Source: Actinomycetota bacterium
GTDB taxonomy: Bacteria > Actinomycetota > Acidimicrobiia > Acidimicrobiales > AC-35
Assembly: GCA_005884125.1 (NCBI GenBank)
Contig: VAXP01000134.1
Span: 1 to 60,298 of the forward strand
DNA length: 60,298 nt
Direction of reading: 5' to 3'
The notes below the pieces were generated by a model. The model was not told the origin of the DNA. It ran no database searches and was given only the letters and a program-made list of their open reading frames with translations. This document shows positions 1 to 8,357 of this stretch, piece by piece. Position 1 is the first letter of the stretch. Each line of letters starts with the position of its first letter. Made by a program: the position numbers and the translations under genes.

Positions 1-2
1 CG

Positions 3-233
3 GAAGCGGCCGACCTGCTGGGCACCAAGCCCTATCCCGCGGCGAAGGCCATGCGTCAGGCGCGCCGGCTGGGGTCGGCCGCCATCGGCCGCGCCGTCAC
101 GCTGCTGGCCGACGCCGACCTCGACCTCAGGGGGGCAACGGGATGGCCCGAGGACATGGTTCTCGACGTGCTCGTCGCCCGCCTCAGCCGCCTGGCCCCT
201 CCCGAGCGGGCCCGGAGGCGGAGCCGGCGCTAG
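3..233 (+). CDS. holA: DNA polymerase III subunit delta, C-terminal end (partial)
   Basis: The last 76 codons of a gene that begins before the window. The reading frame is open from the first base and resembles the C-terminal collar domain of the clamp-loader delta subunit: a stretch around LLGTKPYPAAKAMRQA, then an ADLDLRG segment and a final LVARLSRL helix. In the family, delta opens the beta clamp and docks in the clamp-loader ring. The neighbours fit, because holA is commonly followed by convergent rpsT and then lepA in actinobacteria, and rpsT ends here 16 bp downstream on the other strand. The ATPase-like N-terminal domains lie outside the window, so the call rests on the C-terminus plus gene order. 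Confidence 0.8.
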   Translation, partial: EAADLLGTKPYPAAKAMRQARRLGSAAIGRAVTLLADADLDLRGATGWPEDMVLDVLVARLSRLAPPERARRRSRR

Positions 234-249
234 CGGCCCTGGCCCGGGC

Positions 250-543
250 TCAACCCGAGGCGCTGTCCGACCCGGCGCCCGACCGGCCCAGCTTGGCCAG
301 CCGGCGCATGAGGCGGGACTTGCGGTTCGACGCCTGGTTGGGGTGGATGACGCCCCTGGCCGCGGCCTTGTCGAGGCGCCTCACCGCCGTGCGCAGGGCG
401 TCCCCCGCCTCCTCGGCCCCGGCCTCGGCAGCCTGGACGGCCGTCTTGATGCGGGTGCGCACCTCGCTGCGCGCGCCCTTGTTGCGCAGACGGTTGCGTT
501 CGTTCTGACGGTTGCGCTTGATCTGGCTCTTGATGTTCGCCAT
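250..543 (-). CDS. rpsT: 30S ribosomal protein S20
   Basis: A 97-aa basic protein beginning [15 protein letters not shown], the typical bS20 start, followed by the Arg/Lys-rich helices and a [18 protein letters not shown] segment that is diagnostic of the family. S20 binds 16S rRNA early in small-subunit assembly. The ATG at 543 is chosen because the family begins MANIKS; an upstream in-frame extension is just open high-GC reading frame. A TACCAT box lies on the minus strand at 555-560, 11 nt before the start, as a possible -10. The gene is divergent from lepA, with 119 bp between start codons, and convergent with holA. Confidence 0.96.
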   Translation of the reverse strand: MANIKSQIKRNRQNERNRLRNKGARSEVRTRIKTAVQAAEAGAEEAGDALRTAVRRLDKAAARGVIHPNQASNRKSRLMRRLAKLGRSGAGSDSASG

Positions 544-662
544 GGGTGGCGGCGATGGTACCAGCGGGCCTCGCCCGCCCGGCGCGCCCGGGAGGCGGCG
601 GCACCCGGGGCAGGGCGCTGTTCCCGGGTCGGGGGCCGGGCAGGGGAGAATGGGGTCCCGCC

Positions 663-2450
663 ATGTCACCGCCCTCGCAGATCCGCAACGTGTCGATCAT
701 CGCCCACATCGACCACGGCAAGAGCACGCTCTCCGACCGGGTCCTGGAGCTGACCGGGGCCGTGGACCCCCGCGAGATGCGGGAGCAGTTCCTGGACTCC
801 ATGGACATCGAGCGGGAGCGGGGCATCACCATCAAGGCCCAGAACGTCAGGGTGCGGTGGCGGGACCACGTGATCCACCTCATCGACACGCCCGGCCACG
901 TCGACTTCGGCTACGAGGTGAGCCGCAGCCTGGCCGCGTGCGAGGGGGTGGTCCTCCTCGTAGACGCATCGCAGGGCATCGAGGCCCAGACCCTGGCCAA
1001 CTGCTACCTGGCCCTGGAGCACGACCTCGAGATCGTCGCCGCCCTCAACAAGATCGATCTGCCCGCGGCCGACCCCGACCGCTACGCGGCCGAGATCGAG
1101 CAGGTGCTGGGCATCCCCGCGTCGAGCATCCTGCGCCTGTCGGCCAAGACGGGCGAGGGGGTACCCCAGCTGCTCGACGCCGTGTGCGAGCGCATACCGC
1201 CGCCCGCGGGCGACCCCGACGCCGCCCTCCAGGCCCTGATCTTCGACTCGTCCTACGACCAGTACCGGGGCGTCGTGAGCTCGGTGCGGGTCGTCAACGG
1301 GACCATGACGGCCGGCACCCGGGTGCGGTTCATGCAGGCGGCCACGACCCACGACGTGGAGGAGATCGGGGTGCGCACACCCTCCACCATGCCCGTGGCC
1401 GCGCTGGGGGTGGGCGAGGTCGGCTACCTCATCGCGGGCATCAAGGACGTGGGCGAGGCCCGGTCCGGGGAGACGGTGACGGAAGCGGGCCGGCGGGCGG
1501 CCGAGCCCCTCCCCGGCTACATGGACCCCAAGCCCATGGTGTTCTGCGGGCTCTACCCCGTGGAGGGCGATGACTTCACCGACCTGAGGGACGCGCTCGA
1601 GAAGCTGCGCCTCAACGACAGCTCCTTCACCTACGAGCCGGAGAGCTCGGGGGTGCTCGGGTTCGGCTTCCGTTGCGGTTTCCTGGGCCTGCTGCACATG
1701 GAGATCGTGCGCGAGCGGCTGGAGAGGGAGTTCGACCTGGCCCTGATCGCCACCGCCCCCAGCGTGGCCTACGAGGCCCACCTGACCACGGGCGACGTGG
1801 TGGAGGTCGACAATCCCAGCGCCCTGCCTCCCGTGGCACAGATCGACCACATCGAGGAGCCCTACCTCACCGTCACGGTGGTCCTGCCCACCGAGTACAC
1901 GGGCACGGTGATGGACCTGTGCCAGTCGCGCCGGGGGGAGATGGTGCGCATGGAGTATCTCTCGCCCGAGCGCCTCGAGCTGGTGTACCGCATGCCGCTG
2001 GCCGAGGTCGTCATCGACTTCTTCGACGCCCTGAAGAGCCGGACCAAGGGCTACGCCAGCCTCGACTACGAGCCCGCCGGCTACGTTCGCTCCGATCTGG
2101 TCAAGATCGACGTCCTCCTCAACGGCGTGCCCGTGGACGCCTTCTCCACCGTCATCCACCGCGGCAAGAGCCAGGACTACGGCCGGCGCATGACCGAGCG
2201 CCTCCGCCAGCTCATCCCTCGTCAGCTCTTCGACGTCCCCATACAGGCCGCCATCGGCGGGCGGATCGTGGCCCGGGAGACGGTCAAGGCCAGGCGCAAG
2301 GACGTGCTGGCCAAGTGCTATGGGGGCGACATCACCCGTAAGCGCAAGCTCCTCGAGTCGCAAAAGGAAGGCAAGCGGCGCATGAAGTCCATCGGCCGGG
2401 TCGAGGTCCCCCAGGAAGCCTTCATCTCCGCCCTGCGCCTCGAGGGCTGA
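663..2450 (+). CDS. lepA: Elongation factor 4 (LepA)
   Basis: A 595-aa translational GTPase; the usual family length is about 600. All G motifs are visible: AHIDHGKST (P-loop, K20), RGIT near residue 53, DTPGHVDF near 75 and NKID near 129. The C-terminal part has the LepA-specific segments, including [15 protein letters not shown] near the end. EF4 acts on the ribosome and is linked in other bacteria to back-translocation and to 30S biogenesis. ATG 663 is chosen because the upstream in-frame extension is proline/glycine-rich shadow sequence and conserved sequence begins directly after this codon. A GGGGAG lies about 13 nt upstream. The next gene is independent, 97 bp downstream. Confidence 0.97.
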   Translation: MSPPSQIRNVSIIAHIDHGKSTLSDRVLELTGAVDPREMREQFLDSMDIERERGITIKAQNVRVRWRDHVIHLIDTPGHVDFGYEVSRSLAACEGVVLLVDASQGIEAQTLANCYLALEHDLEIVAALNKIDLPAADPDRYAAEIEQVLGIPASSILRLSAKTGEGVPQLLDAVCERIPPPAGDPDAALQALIFDSSYDQYRGVVSSVRVVNGTMTAGTRVRFMQAATTHDVEEIGVRTPSTMPVAALGVGEVGYLIAGIKDVGEARSGETVTEAGRRAAEPLPGYMDPKPMVFCGLYPVEGDDFTDLRDALEKLRLNDSSFTYEPESSGVLGFGFRCGFLGLLHMEIVRERLEREFDLALIATAPSVAYEAHLTTGDVVEVDNPSALPPVAQIDHIEEPYLTVTVVLPTEYTGTVMDLCQSRRGEMVRMEYLSPERLELVYRMPLAEVVIDFFDALKSRTKGYASLDYEPAGYVRSDLVKIDVLLNGVPVDAFSTVIHRGKSQDYGRRMTERLRQLIPRQLFDVPIQAAIGGRIVARETVKARRKDVLAKCYGGDITRKRKLLESQKEGKRRMKSIGRVEVPQEAFISALRLEG

Positions 2451-2547
2451 ACCCCGGAGCCGCCCTTCCCGGGGCCGGGCCCTGGGCGTACCCTCGTGGT
2501 GTCGCGAGACGGTGCCAAGCCGGCGCCGCCCCGGCTCGGAGGTGGCC

Positions 2548-2973
2548 ATGCGTCGCTATCTGGTCGTCGCCAACCAGACCCTGGCCAGCGAGGTCCTCCT
2601 CGCCGAGCTTCGGTCCCGCGTCCGGGAGGAGCCTTCGCAGTTCTACGTCCTCGTCCCTGCCACCCATCCCAACGACGGTGTGGTGTGGACCGAAGGTCAG
2701 GTGCGCAAGGCCACCGAGCAGCGCATGCACGAGGCCCTCGACCGCCTGCGGGCCGAGGGATTCGACGTCGCGGGCGAGGTGGGCGACGCCAGCCCGGTGC
2801 GCGCCGTAGGCGACGTGCTCCTGGCCCAGCCCGACGGCTTCGACGAGATCATCCTGTCCACGCTGGCGCCCGGGCCGTCCCGCTGGCTGCACCAGGACGT
2901 TCCCCACCGGGTCCGGCGCACCTACCGGCTGCCCGTCACCCACGTGGTCGCCGCTCCCCAGCCCGTTCCCTAG
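2548..2973 (+). CDS. UspA-like small protein
   Basis: A 141-aa protein of Rossmann-like, universal-stress-protein character. It begins MRRYLVVANQTL, has a middle helix rich in Arg/Glu, then a GDASPVRAV segment and a strand-turn of the DEIILSTLAPGPSRW type, ending in PVTHVVAAP. This pattern is common in actinobacterial Usp-like hypotheticals. I do not see a clear ATP-binding GxxGx9G(S/T), so nucleotide binding is doubtful. ATG 2548 is preceded by GGAGGT at 2538-2543, a good ribosome binding site, which argues against the earlier in-frame ATG. It stands alone between lepA and the DoxX gene. The function is not known. Confidence 0.7.
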   Translation: MRRYLVVANQTLASEVLLAELRSRVREEPSQFYVLVPATHPNDGVVWTEGQVRKATEQRMHEALDRLRAEGFDVAGEVGDASPVRAVGDVLLAQPDGFDEIILSTLAPGPSRWLHQDVPHRVRRTYRLPVTHVVAAPQPVP

Positions 2974-3073
2974 GCCGGTACCGGGCCCGAGCCAGGGCGG
3001 TTCTCCGGCCGCTCCTGTGGGTACGGTCCCCCTGAGCGTTGGGGCTCGACCACGAGAGACGGGAGTGGCTGGG

Positions 3074-3655
3074 ATGGATGTCGGACTCCTCATTCTTCGA
3101 CTTGCGGTAGGACTCACCCTGGCGGCGCACGGCGCCCAGAAGCTGTTCGGAGCCTTCGGCGGGCACGGGCTGGCGGGCACCGCGGGGTTCATGGACGCCC
3201 TGGGCTTCCGCCCCGGTATGCGCCACGCCCGGCTGGCCGGTGCCACCGAGTTCGGCGCCGGGCTGCTCCTGGCCCTGGGGCTGCTCACGCCGCTGGCCGC
3301 GGCCGCCTTCGTCGGCGTGCTGTTCGTGGCCTCGATGTCGGTCCACGCCCGGAACGGGTTCTTCGGGACATCGGGCGGCTTCGAGTACCCCTTCATCCTC
3401 GGCCTCGCGGCCTGGGTGACGGCGTTCACCGGTCCGGGGGCGTACTCGATCGACGGCGCCCTGGGCCTGCACCTCGGGGGGATCGGCTGGGGGATCGGCG
3501 CCGCTCTGGTGGGCCTGGGCATGGGCGCCTTCGTGCTCGGCGGACGCCAGCTCGAGCCTGCGGCGCCCGAGCAGACCGAGGCCGGGGCCACGCAGGCCGG
3601 GGGCACGCCGGACCAGGGCACGCCGGCGGAGGAGGGCCGTCAGACCAGGCGTTGA
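3074..3655 (+). CDS. DoxX family membrane protein
   Basis: A 193-aa membrane protein with four to five hydrophobic segments. The N-terminus (MDVGLLILRLAVGLTLAAHG) followed by AQKLFGAFGG is the DoxX signature, and a second FGAGLLLALGLLTPLAA helix follows. The last 35 residues are polar, Glu/Gln/Thr-rich and probably cytoplasmic. DoxX-family proteins are quinol-oxidase-associated or stress-related membrane proteins; the exact role here is not evident. ATG 3074 is chosen because it opens the first helix; an in-frame GTG lies further up. The gene precedes the CIRCE-controlled hrcA-dnaJ unit, with 79 bp before that operator. Confidence 0.82.
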   Translation: MDVGLLILRLAVGLTLAAHGAQKLFGAFGGHGLAGTAGFMDALGFRPGMRHARLAGATEFGAGLLLALGLLTPLAAAAFVGVLFVASMSVHARNGFFGTSGGFEYPFILGLAAWVTAFTGPGAYSIDGALGLHLGGIGWGIGAALVGLGMGAFVLGGRQLEPAAPEQTEAGATQAGGTPDQGTPAEEGRQTRR

Positions 3656-3734
3656 GCCCGGCCCGGCCCGCCTGGCCCGCCACCTCGCCCAGCCCGTCCC
3701 GCCCTCGTCCCGCCCGCCTGTCGCAGGCCCGCTG

Positions 3735-3761
3735 TTAGCACTCGGTAGACTCGAGTGCCAG
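3735..3761 (+). promoter_or_regulatory. CIRCE operator upstream of hrcA
   Basis: TTAGCACTC (3735-3743), nine bases, then GAGTGCCAG (3753-3761). The left arm is a perfect match to the CIRCE consensus TTAGCACTC-N9-GAGTGCTAA and the right arm matches 7 of 9. CIRCE is the binding site of the HrcA repressor, and hrcA begins 71 bp downstream, so this is an autoregulated heat-shock operon. Heat or unfolded protein load should titrate GroEL from HrcA and release the operon. Confidence 0.93.
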
Positions 3762-3831
3762 AGGAACGGAGGCGGCCCAGGGGCCGCACGGGAGATAGGG
3801 CCGGGCTGTGGGCAGCCCGGTCGGGAGCGAC

Positions 3832-4893
3832 ATGGTCGGGACCAACGTCGACGGTGGGAGCCATCTCGACGAGCGCAAGGCCGCCATCCTGCGCGCCGTG
3901 GTGACCGAGTACATCGAGACGGCCCAGCCCGTGGGCTCGCAGCGGGTGGCCCAGGCCCCCGAGGTCAGTGTCTCGTCGGCGACTGTGCGCAACGACATGT
4001 CGACCCTCGAGCGGGAGGGGTACCTCGTCCAGCCGCACACCTCGGCCGGGCGTATACCCACCGACAAGGGGTACAGGTTCTTCGTCGACTCGCTGGGCGG
4101 GCCGGGACGGCTCGATCCCAGCCAGCGCCACCGGGTGTCGCAGTTCTTCGCTCGGGCCCACGGCGAGCTGGAGCAGATGCTCGACGACACCTCCAAGCTG
4201 CTCTCGGGCCTGACCGACTACGCCGCGGTGGTGGTGGGGCCGAATCACGAGTCTGCCGCCGTCCGCTCCGTGCAGCTCGTGGGACTCACCGCCCACCTCG
4301 GCCTGCTCGTGGTCGTGCTGTCGGACGGGGCGGTGGAGAAGCGTTCCATCGAGCTGCGAGACGACGTGGGTGAGGCCCGGCTGGCGGCGGCCACCGCCCA
4401 TCTCTCCGCCCACCTGGTGGGGCGCTCCCTGCACGAGCGGAGCTCGTCCCGGAGTCAGCCGACCGCGCTCCCACCCACCGGCGACTCCGGCACCGACGGG
4501 GTGGTGGCCGACGCCGTCATCGCCCTGGCCGGGCTGGCGGCCGATCGCCAGGAGGAGATGGAGCAGGTCTACGTGGGCGGGGCCAGCCGCATGGCCGCGG
4601 CCTTCGACGCAGTGGAGACGGTCCGGTCGGTCCTGTCGATCCTCGAGCAGCAGTACGTGGTGGTGACACTGCTGCGGGATGTGATCGACCGGGGCCTCTC
4701 GGTCGCCATCGGCAAGGAGCACGGCGTTCTCCCCCTGGCCGAGTGCTCTGTCGTGGTGGCGCCCTACGTCTCCGAGGGCCAGCCTGCAGGCACCATCGGG
4801 GTGCTGGGACCGACGCGGATGAACTACCCACAGGCCCTGACGGCCGTCGCCGTGGTGAGCCAACGTCTCGGCCGCCATTTCGACGACTCCTGA
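3832..4893 (+). CDS. hrcA: Heat-inducible transcription repressor HrcA
   Basis: A 353-aa repressor. The winged-helix N-terminus has LDERKAAILRAVVTEYIETA followed by PVGS, and SSATVRNDMSTLEREGYL, the HrcA DNA-recognition region, then HTSAGRIPTDKGYRFFVD. The C-terminal GAF-like/dimerisation half ends with the GPTRMNYPQALTAV motif. It represses chaperone genes through CIRCE. ATG 3832 has GGGAG four bases upstream; an in-frame GTG at 3808 would add eight residues. dnaJ follows 23 bp after the stop, so the two form an operon under the CIRCE at 3735-3761, the usual actinobacterial hrcA-dnaJ2 arrangement. Confidence 0.96.
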   Translation: MVGTNVDGGSHLDERKAAILRAVVTEYIETAQPVGSQRVAQAPEVSVSSATVRNDMSTLEREGYLVQPHTSAGRIPTDKGYRFFVDSLGGPGRLDPSQRHRVSQFFARAHGELEQMLDDTSKLLSGLTDYAAVVVGPNHESAAVRSVQLVGLTAHLGLLVVVLSDGAVEKRSIELRDDVGEARLAAATAHLSAHLVGRSLHERSSSRSQPTALPPTGDSGTDGVVADAVIALAGLAADRQEEMEQVYVGGASRMAAAFDAVETVRSVLSILEQQYVVVTLLRDVIDRGLSVAIGKEHGVLPLAECSVVVAPYVSEGQPAGTIGVLGPTRMNYPQALTAVAVVSQRLGRHFDDS

Positions 4894-4916
4894 GCGCGAG
4901 GAGCCAGGTCACAAGC

Positions 4917-6053
4917 ATGGCCGCCGACTACTACGAGCTGCTGGGCGTGCCCCCCGACGCCAGCGACGACGACCTCAAGCGCGCCTACCGGCGCCTGGCC
5001 CGGGAGCTTCACCCCGACGCCAGGCCAGGGGACGCCGCGGCCGAGGAGCGCTTCAAGGAGGTGACCCTGGCCTACGAGACGCTCCGGGATCGCGAACGGC
5101 GGCGCCGCTACGACCTCTTCGGGCCCGACGCCATCCAGGGGGCGGGGCCGGGCGGGGGAGACCCCTTTACCGGCTTCGGAGGGGGCCTGGGCGACATCTT
5201 CGAGGCCTTCTTCGGCGGCGCCAGTCCCTTCGCCGGAGCGGGCGCCGGTCGGAGGGGGTCGACCCAGCTCCGGGGGGCCGACGCCGAGCTGGCCGTCGAG
5301 CTCTCCTTCGAGGAGGCCGTGTTCGGTGCCCAGCGCGAGGTCCAGGTCCGCGTCGCCTCGTTGTGCGAGACCTGCGCGGGCAGCGGCGCCCGAGCGGGGA
5401 CGACGCCGACCCGTTGCCGGCAGTGCCAGGGCACGGGGGAGCTCCGCCGGGTGCGCCAGTCGATCCTTGGTCAGATGGTCACGAGCACGGTCTGCCCCCG
5501 CTGTGGCGGCACGGGTGAGGAGATCTCCAGCCCCTGCCCCGACTGCCGGGGCGAGGGTCGCACCGTGGGCGAGCGCACCTACACCGTCGACGTGCCCGCC
5601 GGGGTCGACGACGGAAGCACGCTGCGCCTCACCGGCCGAGGAAGCGCCGGACCCCGGGGCGGGCCTCCGGGCGATCTCTACGTGCACCTGCGGGTGCTGC
5701 GCCATCCCCGCTTCACCCGGCGCGGCTACGACGTGATCCACACGCTGCATCTGCCCATGACGCAGGCCGCTGTGGGCGTGCACCTCCCGTTCGAGACCCT
5801 GGACGGCGCCGAGGACCTGGTCGTCCCCGCGGGTACGCAGACGGGCCGGGTCTTCCGCCTGAGAGGACGGGGCGTCCCCCACGTGCAGGGGCGGGGGCGG
5901 GGCGACCTCCTGGTGGAGGTGGTGGTCGAGACCCCGACCGGCCTGGACAAGGCCCAGGAGGAGCTCATGCGCCAGCTCGCGGCCGAGCGAAATGAGGAAG
6001 TGGCGCCGCCCGAGAGCAAACGCTTCTCCCGGATCCGCTCCGCCTTCAGCTAG
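4917..6053 (+). CDS. dnaJ: Chaperone protein DnaJ (type I)
   Basis: A 378-aa Hsp40. The J domain (residues 4-70) keeps HPD at 32-34, the Hsp70-stimulating triad. A Gly/Phe-rich linker (about 75-115) is followed by four CxxCxGxG zinc-finger repeats (C150/C153, C167/C170, C193/C196, C207/C210) and the C-terminal substrate-binding beta domains. It hands unfolded clients to DnaK and stimulates its ATPase. ATG 4917 is preceded by GAGGAG. It is downstream of hrcA and, like it, controlled by CIRCE, matching the second DnaJ (DnaJ2) of actinobacteria; dnaK itself is not in the window. Confidence 0.95.
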   Translation: MAADYYELLGVPPDASDDDLKRAYRRLARELHPDARPGDAAAEERFKEVTLAYETLRDRERRRRYDLFGPDAIQGAGPGGGDPFTGFGGGLGDIFEAFFGGASPFAGAGAGRRGSTQLRGADAELAVELSFEEAVFGAQREVQVRVASLCETCAGSGARAGTTPTRCRQCQGTGELRRVRQSILGQMVTSTVCPRCGGTGEEISSPCPDCRGEGRTVGERTYTVDVPAGVDDGSTLRLTGRGSAGPRGGPPGDLYVHLRVLRHPRFTRRGYDVIHTLHLPMTQAAVGVHLPFETLDGAEDLVVPAGTQTGRVFRLRGRGVPHVQGRGRGDLLVEVVVETPTGLDKAQEELMRQLAAERNEEVAPPESKRFSRIRSAFS

Positions 6054-6105
6054 TCACCCCGGGGCACGGCACCCATTGCCCGGGTCGTGACTTTCGTGGT
6101 ATTTC

Positions 6106-6954
6106 ATGACGAATGTCCCCGAGCCTCGCGGCAGCGGAGGCGTGGCCGGCCGCCTGCTGGCCTGGATCGCCCTCCTGGTCGCCGGCCTGCGGGTGCTGCA
6201 GGCCTGCGGCCGCGGGGTCCTGGCCGGCCCGTCGCTGACCTCGCCGTCGAGATGGCTCCCGTGGCTCGCCGGGCGCCCGCCGGCCACGGTCGCCTTCGCC
6301 GTCCTGAGAGCGACCGGCCTGGCCCTGGGCTGGTATCTGCTCGCCGTCACCGGGCTGGGCCTGCTCGTCCGCCTGCTGGCGCTCGGTTCCGGCTCGCCGG
6401 CCCGGGCCGTGGCGCGCCTTGTCCAGGTGGTGACCCCGCCCGGGCTGGGCCGGGTCCTGGAACTGGCCCTGGGCACGGGCGTGGCCGCGGCCGTGGCCGC
6501 GGCCGTGTCGATCCCAGCGGGCCCTCCCGCCGACGCGGACCCGGCGGCTGGTCCCGCGGCGGTGCCGTCGACGACCATCGCATCCCGGCTCGGCCGCCAC
6601 GGTCAGCCCGGCCAGGGCGCCACCATGCGTCGCCTCGACGGCTCCACCGGACCCGAGGCGGGCGGGCCTGGGCCGGCGCGGCTGGACCCTCCGCCGGCCC
6701 CGGGCCCCGGTCGGGAGCCCTCGCCCCCCGCCCGCGCCGCCGCCTCTTGGACGGTGGCCCGCGGCGAGAGCTTCTGGATCATCGCCCGACTCGCCTTGAC
6801 CGAGGCGTGGGGCCGCTCACCGTCCGACGCCGACGTGGCGCGGTACTGGACGGCGGTGATCGACGCCAACCGCGACCGGCTCCGCCACGGGCACAACCCC
6901 GACCTGATCTACCCCGGTCAGGAGCTGGCGCTGCCGGCGCCACCCGCTCGCTGA
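6106..6954 (+). CDS. LysM-domain membrane protein
   Basis: A 282-aa protein with several hydrophobic helices in the first 150 residues, an Ala/Pro/Gly-rich linker, and a C-terminal LysM-like domain from about residue 210: SWTVARGESFWIIARL, then YWTAVIDANRDRL and DLIYPGQELALP. Such actinobacterial proteins place a peptidoglycan-binding LysM outside the membrane through an N-terminal helical anchor. Val-Ala-Ala-Ala repeats around 6480-6515 come from a GGCCGCGGCC-rich DNA stretch. ATG 6106 has no clear ribosome binding site. It sits between dnaJ and the convergent bldD. The substrate and partners are unknown. Confidence 0.75.
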   Translation: MTNVPEPRGSGGVAGRLLAWIALLVAGLRVLQACGRGVLAGPSLTSPSRWLPWLAGRPPATVAFAVLRATGLALGWYLLAVTGLGLLVRLLALGSGSPARAVARLVQVVTPPGLGRVLELALGTGVAAAVAAAVSIPAGPPADADPAAGPAAVPSTTIASRLGRHGQPGQGATMRRLDGSTGPEAGGPGPARLDPPPAPGPGREPSPPARAAASWTVARGESFWIIARLALTEAWGRSPSDADVARYWTAVIDANRDRLRHGHNPDLIYPGQELALPAPPAR

Positions 6955-6991
6955 GCGGGGGCGACGCCGGCTGCGGCGCAGACGGCGCAGA

Positions 6992-7561
6992 TCAGGCGTG
7001 GAGGCGAAGGCCGAGGGCGTCGAGGCGGTGACGCATGTCGTCGGGAGTGATGTCCATGAGCAGGCCCAGGGCGCGGATGTCCTCGCCCCTGATGGTCAGG
7101 ACCCGACCGTTGAAGTCCTGACGCTGGACCTGGATCATGGCCAGATAGCGGCGCAGAAGGTCGCGCTCGGGCGCCTCCACCCGCTCCAGGGCGGTGAGGT
7201 CGATGGTGACCTTGCCGTCCTCCTCGGCCATGAGCGCATGGGAACCACTGTCGGTGCTGATGGAGCCCGTGCCCTCGGTGACCATCGATCGGCTCCCTGA
7301 CTGCGACCAGGCGGGCTCCGGCCCCACCTCGCGAGGCAGGAGCTGGTCGACGGGCACGTTGTAGAAGCGGGCCAGCCGTTGCAGCCTGGGCACCGAGATC
7401 GAGCGCTCACCCCGTTCGTAGGCGCCGAGGACCGACGCCTTGAACTCCTGGTTCGACTCCGCTTCCACGGCTTGGAGCGAGAGTCTCTTCTGCTTCCGCA
7501 CCGCCCGTAGCCGCTCACCGACGCGCTGGGCGTACGAGCTGGGCATGAGGTCGTCGGTCAC
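6992..7561 (-). CDS. bldD: BldD-like transcriptional regulator with c-di-GMP signature
   Basis: A 189-aa regulator. The N-terminal XRE helix-turn-helix (SSYAQRVGERLRAVRKQK, YERGERSISVPRLQRLA) and C-terminal domain align well with Streptomyces BldD. Counting from the internal Met at 7546, the C-terminal part carries R142-x-D144-x8-R153-x2-D156, equivalent to the RxD-x8-RxxD that binds a c-di-GMP tetramer and dimerises BldD. BldD represses development genes when loaded with c-di-GMP. GTG 7561 is favoured because TACACT lies six bases upstream, as in a leaderless mRNA; ATG 7546 is the alternative and matches the family start. A 60-residue linker is longer than in Streptomyces. It is downstream of rsmE on the tad strand, with its own promoter. 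Confidence 0.88.
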   Translation of the reverse strand: MTDDLMPSSYAQRVGERLRAVRKQKRLSLQAVEAESNQEFKASVLGAYERGERSISVPRLQRLARFYNVPVDQLLPREVGPEPAWSQSGSRSMVTEGTGSISTDSGSHALMAEEDGKVTIDLTALERVEAPERDLLRRYLAMIQVQRQDFNGRVLTIRGEDIRALGLLMDITPDDMRHRLDALGLRLHA

Positions 7562-7584
7562 GCTGTCAGTGTACTTTCCACACT
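7558..7584 (-). promoter_or_regulatory. Candidate bldD promoter and autoregulatory site
   Basis: On the minus strand TACACT (7568-7573) stands six bases before GTG 7561, and TTGCCA lies about 19 bases further up as a possible -35. The top strand has TCACGCTG at 7558-7565, which fits the first half (TNACNCWG) of the published BldD box, and an inverted repeat AGTGT-N7-ACACT at 7568-7584 covers the -10. Autoregulation is inferred from this overlap and from Streptomyces bldD. Confidence 0.45.
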
Positions 7585-7632
7585 CCGTCGCCTGGCAAGC
7601 ACCAGGAGTCACTTCTTTGCCGCCATCGCCCC

Positions 7633-8349
7633 TTAGGCGCCATTCGCGCCGGGCGTCACGATGCCCGCTCGGAGCGCGCAGAGCAGCACCCCGGCGGCCA
7701 CGGCGGCGGTCTCGACCCTGAAGACCCCCTGGCCCAGCCCCACGGTCGGTAGCCCCGAGGCCAGCTCCTCGGGCCCCCAGCCGCCCTCCGGGCCCACCAG
7801 CAGGGTCGGGCGGTCGAGGCCCGGTGGCCGGCCGCCGGGGTGGGCGAGGGCGACGGGCGACCGCCGGCCCAGGTCCTCGGCCGCCCGGGCGAAGGAGACG
7901 GGCACCCCCACCTCCGGGAGCCACGTCCGCCGGGACTGCATGGCCGCCTCCCGGGCCACCCGGGTCAGGCGGACGCGGTTGCGGTCGGCCCGGTCGGCGT
8001 CCCAGCGCACGACGGTGCGAGAGGTCAGCAGGGGGACGATGTGGTCGACGCCCACCTCGGTCAGCTTCTGGGTGGCCCACTCCGGGCGCTCGCCCTTGGC
8101 CAGGGCGAACCCCACGGTCACCTCGGGCTTGGGGCGGGGTTCGTGCCTCACCGGGCCATCCGGCTCCAGGGCCGGCCCGGGGGCGAAGCGGCACAGGCGC
8201 CAGCCCCCGGCCCCGTCCGAGGCCGTCACCGCCTCACCGGGCTGCAGGCGCAACGAACGCGACAGGTGGTGCGAGTCGGCCTCGTCCAGCTCCAGGGTCT
8301 CGAGGTCGGCGACGAACACGTGGGCGGCGGCCGCCGCCGGCGAGGCCAC
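7633..8349 (-). CDS. rsmE: 16S rRNA (uracil-1498-N3)-methyltransferase RsmE
   Basis: A 238-aa SPOUT methyltransferase, the usual length. It has an N-terminal PUA-like part (SHHLSRSLRLQPGEAV), the KGERPEWATQKLTEVGVDHI region, and the knotted SAM site with LLVGPEGGWGPEEL and a final VETAAVAAG turn. It methylates U1498 in the decoding centre of 16S rRNA. The GTG start at 8349 lies eight bases after the stop of the upstream TadG-like gene, so it is probably cotranscribed with the pilus genes. In many genomes rsmE follows dnaJ instead; here the LysM and bldD genes lie between. Confidence 0.93.
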   Translation of the reverse strand: MASPAAAAAHVFVADLETLELDEADSHHLSRSLRLQPGEAVTASDGAGGWRLCRFAPGPALEPDGPVRHEPRPKPEVTVGFALAKGERPEWATQKLTEVGVDHIVPLLTSRTVVRWDADRADRNRVRLTRVAREAAMQSRRTWLPEVGVPVSFARAAEDLGRRSPVALAHPGGRPPGLDRPTLLVGPEGGWGPEELASGLPTVGLGQGVFRVETAAVAAGVLLCALRAGIVTPGANGA

Positions 8350-8357
8350 GTTCCCGC

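Noticed and set aside
666-2549. Long antisense open frame across lepA
   Set aside because: High-GC shadow frame: rich in His, Gly, Val and Asp, no domain, and fully opposite a strongly conserved gene. Similar frames opposite ppdK (31474-34383) and the ABC genes (46245-48206) are rejected for the same reason.
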